From: a virus | Virus record (IMG/VR): IMGVR_UViG_3300013122_000008 | Span: 1-35,909 of that record | Strand: one strand, 5' to 3' | DNA length: 35,909 nucleotides | In this document: piece after piece, positions 15,081-22,247 of the stretch | How positions within the stretch are numbered: position 1 is the stretch's first letter | Layout of the letters: every line of letters begins with the position of its first letter | The notes under the pieces: model-generated | What the model saw: the letters and a program-made list of their open reading frames with translations, nothing else | What the model was told of the DNA's origin: nothing | Databases searched by the model: none | Position numbers and translations under genes: made by a program

Positions 15081-17123
15081 TTATAAATTAGGTAACCCCA
15101 AAATTGTGCAAGTGCAATTTGGATGTACTGGTTCGCTATCGTGTCCTGATGGAAACATTTTATCTATTTCCACAATCTTTCCACAGTTCATTTGACAAGT
15201 CGGGCAAGGTTCAGACCCACATAACCACTCAACCCTAGTAACACCATTTTCTAGGTATGTTTTGCGTTCAGCTTCGCCATAAGCCCAAGACAGCTCTGTT
15301 CTAGCTATCTGATCTACTTTCCATTGCTTTTGATCTTTCAAAATATTAACTATCTTTTCCTTAATTTTCTTTAAATCAGTCTCGCCATTGCTTACGCTAT
15401 CTTTAACCACTTTTCTGATCTCTTTTAATACAGTATCGCCCACTGATTTTGAAGATGCCTTTGCACGATTGCTAATATAAGACTTTAAAGACTCTGATAG
15501 TTCATCGCTAACCTTGTAACCAACCGCCTCTTTTAACTGCTTTAAGGCGGTTAGATATACCTGTTGTGTAGCTTCATAAAGCATTAGAAATAATAATATT
15601 TTCCACTGGTTTAATTTCTTGTCATCGGGGAGCAACTTATCCTCTACCATTTCAGGGGATAGTTCAAATTGTTCTTCTGGTGTTAGATCTGGATTGTCAT
15701 TAGATACGTTTGACTTTACGTTTACTTTCTTTAAATCCCTAATCATAAAAGCAAAATGCTGTGAAAGTTTGAGACTTAACTGGTTTTCTTTATATGTAAA
15801 ATACTTATTTTTACGCCTGATATACTCTTGATTAGCTTTTCTCTTGGTATCTGTTGGCTTGGGCTGACCCTCTTTTGTACAGCTTGTACACTCACTTATT
15901 TTTTTTTTACCCTCGTCTTTATCCTCTTTGTCTTTGTCGTTTTCTTCTTCTTGGTTGTCTTCATCTGGTGAGCTTGCTTTCTCTGGCATTTTTAACTCAT
16001 CACCACCCTCTAAAGGTTCTAATCCCTCATCTGCTCTAATCTCGTTTACAGTTTTCCAAACATTGACCGCTGAGTTTTTGTGATCTAACGAATATTCTTT
16101 ATCATCTGGCACTGGGTTTTTATATTTTAATTGATATTGGTTTAGATCAAGACCGAAAAATGGCAATAGAAACTTGTTTAACTTGTCAAAAATTAACTCT
16201 GCTCTAGGCTTAATTACACTTCTCATGAAAGTAGAATACTCAACATCTGCTGTAGCTTTATTAACCGAGTCTGATACTGCAACAATAGTTTTTGGTGTCT
16301 TAAATATTGCTAGTATCTGATCTCTGTTTAATTTACGTTGTGCAATGTATTCCATGTCTTTTTGTGTTGAGCTAGTTTGAGTATATTTAAAGCCATGAGT
16401 TAGAAACATCAACCTAAAAAAGTTCTCTGCGCCCTCGTATTGTTGCTTGATCTTAGACTTTAACTTTTGAAACACATCAGCATTTAATTCTTTATCCGTA
16501 CTAATAACACCCCCGGGAATTGCTCCATTTTTATAAAACGAGTTGTTGTAATTGAGACTGTTCACTTCGTTTGTACCCTCGTATCTAGCCATTTGGATAG
16601 TAGATAAGCCTAGATATTGTTTGAATGGGTTTGATCTTAAAACGTTGATAATTTCTTCTCTTTTGTAGGTATAAATCTTTCCATTGCTTGTATATTTATA
16701 TTTTGCTGGATAATCATTTTCATCTGGCTCAACAACCACATTATTCGGATTGAGTATTTTTAACTCAATGATATTTCTTGACTCTAAAGCGGTACGAACA
16801 GGAACAATAAAACTATTGCCGTGTGTATCAATGTGTGTAGAAATTAAATACATAAAATCAGTAAAAGTGTGAAAGGAGTTTGGGTTTTCTAATAACTCAA
16901 TTACTGGGTGATCTTCAAGTTTATTCCACTCGTTGCCTTTCTTTTGATATAACCCCCACTCAACATCAGATACGGCGTTAGCAATGGCGTCAATACAAGA
17001 ATAGACAATCCCAAAATATAATTCTTGGGGTGTATTTGTATGACTATCGCTACCTAAAATTGAGAAAGTATCAGACCAAACGGACTTTGTTACTAAACTA
17101 TTGAAAAATGATTTTATACTCAT
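15081..17123 (-). CDS. Portal protein fused to a MuF-type head protein
   Basis: 680 aa, much longer than a usual portal (about 400-500 aa). Residues 1 to about 385 are a portal (LYFGIVYSCIDAIANAVSDVEW, LIENPNSFHTFTDFMYLI-like, a channel-lining region near FDKLNKFLLPFFGLDLN). A charged linker (about 388-425, many E, D, K) leads to a C-terminal domain. There QIARTELSWAYGEAERKTY and CPTCQMNCGKI..FPSGHDSEPVHPNCTCTI show the Mu gpF/SPP1 gp7 pattern with its Cys and His positions. Portal-MuF fusions exist but separate genes are commoner. No separate MuF gene is seen here. Confidence 0.88.
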   Translation of the reverse strand: MSIKSFFNSLVTKSVWSDTFSILGSDSHTNTPQELYFGIVYSCIDAIANAVSDVEWGLYQKKGNEWNKLEDHPVIELLENPNSFHTFTDFMYLISTHIDTHGNSFIVPVRTALESRNIIELKILNPNNVVVEPDENDYPAKYKYTSNGKIYTYKREEIINVLRSNPFKQYLGLSTIQMARYEGTNEVNSLNYNNSFYKNGAIPGGVISTDKELNADVFQKLKSKIKQQYEGAENFFRLMFLTHGFKYTQTSSTQKDMEYIAQRKLNRDQILAIFKTPKTIVAVSDSVNKATADVEYSTFMRSVIKPRAELIFDKLNKFLLPFFGLDLNQYQLKYKNPVPDDKEYSLDHKNSAVNVWKTVNEIRADEGLEPLEGGDELKMPEKASSPDEDNQEEENDKDKEDKDEGKKKISECTSCTKEGQPKPTDTKRKANQEYIRRKNKYFTYKENQLSLKLSQHFAFMIRDLKKVNVKSNVSNDNPDLTPEEQFELSPEMVEDKLLPDDKKLNQWKILLFLMLYEATQQVYLTALKQLKEAVGYKVSDELSESLKSYISNRAKASSKSVGDTVLKEIRKVVKDSVSNGETDLKKIKEKIVNILKDQKQWKVDQIARTELSWAYGEAERKTYLENGVTRVEWLCGSEPCPTCQMNCGKIVEIDKMFPSGHDSEPVHPNCTCTILGLPNL

Positions 17124-17140
17124 ACTTTATTATACCTAAA

Positions 17141-18814
17141 TTATAGAAAATCAATGATAGGCTCACCACCAAATTGGGCTGATAACTGAATGGCAAGCGT
17201 AAGACTATCGCAGGTATCGTCAAACTGTCCATAAGGTAAAGCTAATAACTCTTGCTTTAACTCTAACATATCACTGGCTATAAATACCTTTCCATTCTCG
17301 AAGTGAGGGGCTAATTCTACTCTAAACTTCTCAATCTTATTTTTGATTGTCTTAATTCCTACTATTGGGAGATTGGTTTGTTTCTTCAATGTATTAACTG
17401 TATCATACTGAAACACGTTTTCCTCAACACCTATTGCTAAAGGGTTGTATCTGTTGCCTAAGCTAACAATTGCTTTTAACCTTTCGGCAAACTCAATTCT
17501 AGCTTTGAAGATATCTAGTACATAAATCTTTAGCGTTTCACCCTCTTTAATTACTCTAATTGTTGCTCCTGCTGTAGAATCACCACTCCCGACATCTTTA
17601 CCTACGCTTAAATCCCAAGCTTGAAACACATCACCATAATCTGGGGCTACTGTATATGTCTTAATCCATTCTGGCTTGATAATCTCACCCATAGCTTCAA
17701 GAGGTATATTGCGATACTCTTTGAGCCAATACCTCTCACCAAATTGGCTACTCATATCGGCTTTGACTTTCATCAAGTCGTCCCAAGAAAATAACTCAGG
17801 AGCTAACACCTGTTTCTTTTCTTCACTCACAATAGCGTCTAGCGTTTCACAATGAAAATCATCTGGCAACCTGTTATACAAATCGTCTTCACGCTGTATT
17901 GTGCCAATAACAATAATTTTCTTATCTTCACCTGCTTTTGTAATCATCGGGTACACATCGGAGTAAAACTTGCGAATAGCTTTATCATTTTTAACATCAG
18001 AATAAATCACTTGTTGGTCTATCACGTCATCAAGTACGATAATATCGGGGTGTTTTCCAACTATTCCAGAGCCAAAACTACTGGCTGTCAGTGTTGTTCC
18101 GTCCATTAACCGCAATGCACCATCTTTCCAATTTTTAGCCTCATCAATCTTGATTGTTTGTGAAAATACAGGATTGCGTTCAATAATTGACTGAATTAAC
18201 CTGACTTTTTCAATGGCTATGTCTTTACTTAAATGCAAGTATATAATTTCTAAGGGATAATCTCTCTCAAAAATACGTCTAACAAGATACTGGCAAACTG
18301 TCGTAGTCTTTAGATGTTCTCTGGGAGCAACAATCCTTGACTTTGGGTGCTTGTCCCAAACGTCAAAATAGTGTTGTTGTATTTGCGGTACTTGCCAATT
18401 CTTAAAATTGGCTTCCTCGTCATAATCTAAAATAAAACTTTTTATAAAACGCTTAAAGGTGATATTTTTTGAAATTGTAACTATTTCTTTCAAAAACTCG
18501 TCTGCTTTTTTTTCGTGATCATCTTTATCTAAATATTTATCAAACTCTTCTTTATCAAACACCCAAGACATATCCTCAATAATGCTTTTTCTTACTTCGT
18601 AGATGTTTTTTACATTGTCCATTTTTTTAATCTCGCTAAAGCTAAAGCCATCAATTAACCTTGAAACTACTTTTTTTTTAACTCCTGTAAAGTTGCCTAA
18701 AAAGACTTCCTTTTCTAGATCGTTATAATACTGATCTTCGTACTCAACCGCTGGCAAACTCCCTGACCTACATTCGTCAATGGGTATGGTGTGAGCAAGC
18801 CATTTTAATTTCAC
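17141..18814 (-). CDS. Terminase large subunit
   Basis: 557 aa. The ATPase part has a Walker A-like APREHLKTT (163-171) and Walker B IIVLDDV (258-264). The RNase H-like nuclease part has AWDLSVGKD (Asp 401), GVEEN (Glu 464/465) and FDDTCD (532-536), which are the acidic metal ligands. About 100 residues precede the ATPase. It powers DNA packaging through the portal and cuts concatemers. It overlaps nothing but follows the small subunit by five bases, upstream of the portal. Confidence 0.95.
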   Translation of the reverse strand: MKLKWLAHTIPIDECRSGSLPAVEYEDQYYNDLEKEVFLGNFTGVKKKVVSRLIDGFSFSEIKKMDNVKNIYEVRKSIIEDMSWVFDKEEFDKYLDKDDHEKKADEFLKEIVTISKNITFKRFIKSFILDYDEEANFKNWQVPQIQQHYFDVWDKHPKSRIVAPREHLKTTTVCQYLVRRIFERDYPLEIIYLHLSKDIAIEKVRLIQSIIERNPVFSQTIKIDEAKNWKDGALRLMDGTTLTASSFGSGIVGKHPDIIVLDDVIDQQVIYSDVKNDKAIRKFYSDVYPMITKAGEDKKIIVIGTIQREDDLYNRLPDDFHCETLDAIVSEEKKQVLAPELFSWDDLMKVKADMSSQFGERYWLKEYRNIPLEAMGEIIKPEWIKTYTVAPDYGDVFQAWDLSVGKDVGSGDSTAGATIRVIKEGETLKIYVLDIFKARIEFAERLKAIVSLGNRYNPLAIGVEENVFQYDTVNTLKKQTNLPIVGIKTIKNKIEKFRVELAPHFENGKVFIASDMLELKQELLALPYGQFDDTCDSLTLAIQLSAQFGGEPIIDFL

Positions 18815-18819
18815 AGTGT

Positions 18820-19233
18820 TTATTCACTACTTTTTTTATCTTCTAACTCATCTAGTAATCCTCTTGAGAGTTCTAAGACGGTTTTTAATAGTCTTGGATC
18901 GTCTCTAACACTTAAATCTTTTCCGTCTTTTCCTGTACTTTCAACTCTTAAACTAAACTCATCTTTTTTCTTACGTTCTAAATACCACTTGGCACTATCT
19001 GTTTTTTCTAAGTCATCAATTACTGTTTTTCTTGCTTTCAAAATTGGTGATAATTTTAACCTGTCTCTTTCCTCCGCAAACTCGGGGTGACGTTTGAGGT
19101 AGTCATAAAATGTTGTCGTAGGTACATTCGCATAAGCAATCGCTTCTTCATCGGTACAACCAAAAGCGAATGCACTTCTTAATTTTTCTAAAATTATTGT
19201 GTCAAAAACTTCTGGTCTGCCAATTTTAGCCAC
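18820..19233 (-). CDS. Terminase small subunit
   Basis: 137 aa. The N-terminal helix-turn-helix (GRPEVFDTIILEKLRSAF, DEEAIAYANVPTTTFYDYLKRHPEF) is followed by a helix pair (LKARKTVIDDLEKTDSAKWYLERKKKDEFS), the standard layout of small terminases with a DNA-binding head and an oligomerisation part. It ends in an acidic tail. It follows the transporter gene with no gap and precedes the large subunit. Confidence 0.9.
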   Translation of the reverse strand: MAKIGRPEVFDTIILEKLRSAFAFGCTDEEAIAYANVPTTTFYDYLKRHPEFAEERDRLKLSPILKARKTVIDDLEKTDSAKWYLERKKKDEFSLRVESTGKDGKDLSVRDDPRLLKTVLELSRGLLDELEDKKSSE

Positions 19234-19869
19234 TTACTTTCTTTCTCCTGGTACAAGATAAATACCCGGTATAGAAATAATAGTCATTAACCCTTTTACT
19301 ATTATGTTGGCAATAATGATACTCCCTACAACACTCATTGGCAACACACCAGCAAATGCTACCATTGCAAATACGATACTATCTATTGGTATTGCTAGGG
19401 CGTTAGAAAATAATACTCTCGCCCATTGGAATTTTTTACTAATTTTGTCAATAAAAAATTGATATGCCTCTGTATCAATTAGCTCTGATACTATTTCAGC
19501 TAAGATTGAAGCAAATACAATTCTCCATAGTGGTCCTAGTATTGTTGCAAACTGTTCTTGTAAACCCCAACTTGGGTCAGCAGGCAACCAAATAATAAAC
19601 TGAAACAATAAAGCCATAAAAAGATTGATAGCTCCAGCAGTAACAATTAACTGCCTAGCGATCTTTTTACCCCATGCTTTGTGAACCATGTCTCTTAATG
19701 TAAAAGTTAGTGGATAAATAAAAGTACCACCATCAATTGATAAACTATTAATTAATGCAATTTTTGTTGAAGTAATATCAGCGAGTATTTGTGAGGTAAT
19801 ATATCCAGCTACACTGAACATCTTAAAAAAAGACTCATTGCTCTTTATCATTGTTTGAAGGTTTTTCAT
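19234..19869 (-). CDS. YhhQ/QueT-type queuosine precursor transporter
   Basis: 211 aa with about six hydrophobic segments. It carries features of the Vut_1/DUF165 family: an early SQILADITSTKIALI helix, ALGGTFIYPLTFTLRDMV-like loop (here DGGTFIYPLTFTLRDMV), then KIARQLIVTAGA and a late ALAIPIDSIVFAMVAFAG. In bacteria YhhQ imports 7-deazaguanine precursors of queuosine (preQ0/preQ1). It is directly downstream of a DpdA-like gene, so it likely supplies the base that gene uses. This is a rare cargo for a phage. Family call is strong; substrate is inferred. The RBS is AAGGA, six to seven bases before ATG. Confidence 0.82.
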   Translation of the reverse strand: MKNLQTMIKSNESFFKMFSVAGYITSQILADITSTKIALINSLSIDGGTFIYPLTFTLRDMVHKAWGKKIARQLIVTAGAINLFMALLFQFIIWLPADPSWGLQEQFATILGPLWRIVFASILAEIVSELIDTEAYQFFIDKISKKFQWARVLFSNALAIPIDSIVFAMVAFAGVLPMSVVGSIIIANIIVKGLMTIISIPGIYLVPGERK

Positions 19870-19900
19870 AGGTTATCCTTAACTATTACTACATTTTATT

Positions 19901-19929
19901 ATCATATACTTTTATTGTTATATTTTCAA
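19901..19929 (-). promoter_or_regulatory. Sigma70-like promoter before transporter and packaging genes
   Basis: TTGAAA (19929-19924), a 17-base spacer and TATGAT (19906-19901) on the minus strand, ahead of the transporter, terminase and head genes. The -35 overlaps the stop codon of the DpdA-like gene. A good late or middle promoter candidate. Confidence 0.5.
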
Positions 19930-20681
19930 GTCAAAATGTCTAAAAATTGTTGATATTTTATCCACTCTTTAACGTTATAATCTGCCATATTTTTATATAT
20001 ATTTTTGAAATTTCTTAAACTCTTGTATTGCTTCATTCTATTTACTTCAAACTTATCTATTTTTCCAAATCGCCTGAACATACCCCAACTGCTACTATCA
20101 ACACTATCAAATTTGTGCCTGTATAAATCTGATCTAGTATAACCAAATCCGTGAACCAAAGCTCCGTTGTCGTGTGCCATCTTAATAAATGTATCAATAT
20201 ATTTTATTGGTACTTCATTTTCACCAGTTTTGTCCTCAACAAAGCCAGAGAAGCCAATATATTTATATTTCTTTGTCATATATTTTAAATAATCAAATCC
20301 TCGTTCTCTATGCCAAACAACAATTGGCTCAATGCCTGTTTCTTTGTATATTTGATCTCTGTACTTTTCAACCAATGACATACCTATTTTGTTCTCAACA
20401 TCAAGCTCAACAATATAATCAATATATCGTTTATACTCGTTGATAAACTTTATATATTCAAAAACAAACTTTTCATAATCAACCTCTTTTCCTGGTTTTT
20501 GCAAAGTGTGAGCGCCACTGTCAATAAATACTTCACCTTTAACACTTAAATAGTCTACCTTGTTTGTTCTGCCTCTTAAATTGTAATAAGAATATAAATA
20601 ATATTTGCAGTTTAAATCAATACATTGATTAAAACCTATATCTTTAGTAGTACACTCTGTAGCTGAGATAAACAACTTCAT
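19926..20681 (-). CDS. DpdA-like DNA 7-deazaguanine transglycosylase
   Basis: 251 aa, a TGT-fold protein of the phage DpdA type. Key segments in order: VFIDSGAHTL (51-60, catalytic-type Asp54), IVELDVEN (90-97), VVWHRERG (121-128), YIGFSGFVE (141-149), LVHGFGYT (175-182) and FDSVDSSSWG (191-200). These follow the tRNA-guanine transglycosylase barrel, but the SVDSSSW and HGFG forms are those of phage DpdA proteins. I see no C-terminal CxCxxC zinc site, and the protein is shorter than bacterial TGT. It would exchange guanine in DNA for a 7-deazaguanine. The gene has no clear Shine-Dalgarno. Neighbours are a ParB-like gene upstream and a precursor transporter downstream. Confidence 0.82.
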   Translation of the reverse strand: MKLFISATECTTKDIGFNQCIDLNCKYYLYSYYNLRGRTNKVDYLSVKGEVFIDSGAHTLQKPGKEVDYEKFVFEYIKFINEYKRYIDYIVELDVENKIGMSLVEKYRDQIYKETGIEPIVVWHRERGFDYLKYMTKKYKYIGFSGFVEDKTGENEVPIKYIDTFIKMAHDNGALVHGFGYTRSDLYRHKFDSVDSSSWGMFRRFGKIDKFEVNRMKQYKSLRNFKNIYKNMADYNVKEWIKYQQFLDILT

Positions 20682-20687
20682 CTATTT

Positions 20688-20714
20688 TTGAAGTTTTGTA
20701 TAGGTTGACTTCAA
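20688..20714 (-). promoter_or_regulatory. Hairpin at the DpdA-like gene start
   Basis: TTGAAGT and ACTTCAA, a perfect seven-base-pair inverted repeat with a 13-base loop, spans the stop of the ParB-like gene and ends six bases before the DpdA-like ATG. No Shine-Dalgarno is visible there. It could tune translation of the transglycosylase or be a weak terminator. Confidence 0.4.
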
Positions 20715-21313
20715 CTATTTTCAAGCAACCTTAATAAGATTAAACCCTCGTCATCATCTTCACTTTGTTTGTTGTCTTTAATCAACTTATAAAGTTTATT
20801 AGCTGTTTCTTTTGTTGTCATTATCCTAATTAATTCTTTGTCTTGATTATCTTTTAAATATTGTTCAAAATCTTGTTCACTTGGTGTCTGATTGCTTTGA
20901 TTATTTATACTATGAAAATCAAACTTCATAAAATTATCAAGAGTAACATTACTTGATAAATCAAGTTTATACATTTCCAAATCTAAATTGGGAGCTTTTA
21001 ATATCAGTTCTTTAATTTTATCTTCAACATAATAACCAGCCCGATCATTATCTGCTAAAGCATAAGCTAGTTTTTCTTCTAATGTATCAGCTTTAACTAT
21101 TGAACAAGGTACATCTTCAATACCCAAATCTTGACAAGCCCTGTACCTTTGATTTCCACCTAATATTGTTCCGTCTTGAGTAATTAGAAATGGTTTAAAC
21201 AAATCTAACTTTTTAATCAAACTCTTTAACCTGTCTAAATCAACCTCATCAATTGCTCTTGGGTTATCTTTCCATAATATAAGTTTTGATAATTTTCTAA
21301 CTTCGTAAATCAT
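20711..21313 (-). CDS. ParB/Srx-like domain protein, possible DpdB-like partner
   Basis: 200 aa. The N-terminal ParB/sulfiredoxin-like domain shows LILWKDNPR (11-19), the loop LFKPFLITQDG and the signature GGNQRYRACQDLG (52-64), followed by DVPCSIV. The C-terminal part is helical and charged. In the bacterial Dpd system a ParB-like protein, DpdB, works with DpdA to insert the base. Here the gene ends 29 bp before the DpdA-like start and begins with an ATGA overlap with the glycosyltransferase upstream. An alternative role is a general phage ParB-like protein next to terminase. No ATPase motif is visible. Confidence 0.75.
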   Translation of the reverse strand: MIYEVRKLSKLILWKDNPRAIDEVDLDRLKSLIKKLDLFKPFLITQDGTILGGNQRYRACQDLGIEDVPCSIVKADTLEEKLAYALADNDRAGYYVEDKIKELILKAPNLDLEMYKLDLSSNVTLDNFMKFDFHSINNQSNQTPSEQDFEQYLKDNQDKELIRIMTTKETANKLYKLIKDNKQSEDDDEGLILLRLLENS

Positions 21314-22041
21314 TTTTTAACTTTGCAATCAATATTTTGCTTTATACCAGAGTACTTTTTGTAATGTCTAACGTGATCAAACTTGTTGCCAATTGACTGT
21401 TGTATATTATTCCTTATTCGGTCGCTCCAGTCAATGGACAAACCACTTTTTTCAAATCCGATATAGTTTTTTGCCACTCTAAACTTCAACCCATTTTCAA
21501 CACTCACTTTGCCACTTTCAGATAATGTTGTGCTAGTAAATGCTAAATGCTCAACCAAACTTGGAGCTGTTACATAAACTGGCTTGTTCACGTACTCCAA
21601 AAACATACTCATTCGCACATCATCGGCAATTATGTCATCTTTAACTAAAACGTCAAAATCAAGGTACTGGCTCACTAATTTGGCTGGTATTATGTAACAA
21701 GGCAAGCCCCAAGCACGATCTAACACTCCCCAATGTCTACCTGCTCTTAATGCTTCTGTTGTAACGTCATAAGCACTAAATAACGATATAAAATTACTCG
21801 GTCTTAACTTGATCAATTCTCTAGCAGTAGCAACCAAATCTTTACAAGGTAAAACGTCATCTTGAATAACCATTAAATGCGAATGATCTTCAATCTTAGA
21901 AAAACATTTTTTCATTCCACTAACGCTACTAACTATATCTTCTATCACTAAGTAACTATCTGCTTTTTCTTTATCAAGAAACGTGAGCAATAATTTTAAA
22001 TGTCTAACTCGGCTTGGGTGATGTTGAATACAAACCATCAT
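21310..22041 (-). CDS. Glycosyltransferase-like protein (GT-A, GT25-like)
   Basis: 243 aa. Features of the GT25/LPS-glycosyltransferase kind: an N-terminal HPSRVRHLKLLLTFLD, a DxD-like acidic site VIQDDVLPCKDL (residues about 78-89), WGVLDRAWGLPCYIIPAKLV (donor/acceptor region) and DDIIADDVRM. The start at 22041 overlaps the stop of an upstream glycosyltransferase remnant (ATGATG). It in turn overlaps the ParB-like gene by four bases, so it is co-translated with the modification genes. Target may be modified DNA, virion proteins or cell surface sugars. Confidence 0.65.
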   Translation of the reverse strand: MMVCIQHHPSRVRHLKLLLTFLDKEKADSYLVIEDIVSSVSGMKKCFSKIEDHSHLMVIQDDVLPCKDLVATARELIKLRPSNFISLFSAYDVTTEALRAGRHWGVLDRAWGLPCYIIPAKLVSQYLDFDVLVKDDIIADDVRMSMFLEYVNKPVYVTAPSLVEHLAFTSTTLSESGKVSVENGLKFRVAKNYIGFEKSGLSIDWSDRIRNNIQQSIGNKFDHVRHYKKYSGIKQNIDCKVKK

Positions 22042-22247
22042 AGCTCATTAAACCTACTTATCCAATCTGTACCGATTGCTAGATGACCGCTTGCTAAGTG
22101 AGTGGCAAGACTACAAACAGGAGAAAATAAATTAACACCACTAATCATTAACTTACTCCACATAATCCAATCGTGCTGACCAAAATAAAAGTCATCTACA
22201 TATTTATCAAACACTTCTTTTTTAACTGCAAAAGTATGCGTTGTTAT
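22038..22247 (-). pseudogene. C-terminal remnant of a third glycosyltransferase
   Basis: The region between two glycosyltransferase genes is open for 69 codons with no ATG at its head, being preceded by TGA. It reads THTFAVKKEVFDKYVDDFYF, then GQHDWIMWSKLMISG, then ATHLASGHLAIGTDWISRF, like the end of a GT-A domain (large-residue helix with the D-W-x-M-W motif). Its stop codon overlaps the next start in the ATGATG form typical of an operon, so the end is native and the front was lost. Neither a -1 nor a +1 shift joins it to the upstream gene. Internal GTG or ATG starts exist but lack a ribosome binding site. Confidence 0.6.

Noticed and set aside
20711-21313. Chromosome-partition ParB for a plasmid-like prophage
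   Set aside because: No ParA partner or parS-like repeats nearby, and the neighbours are a DpdA-like gene and glycosyltransferases, which favour a DNA modification context.
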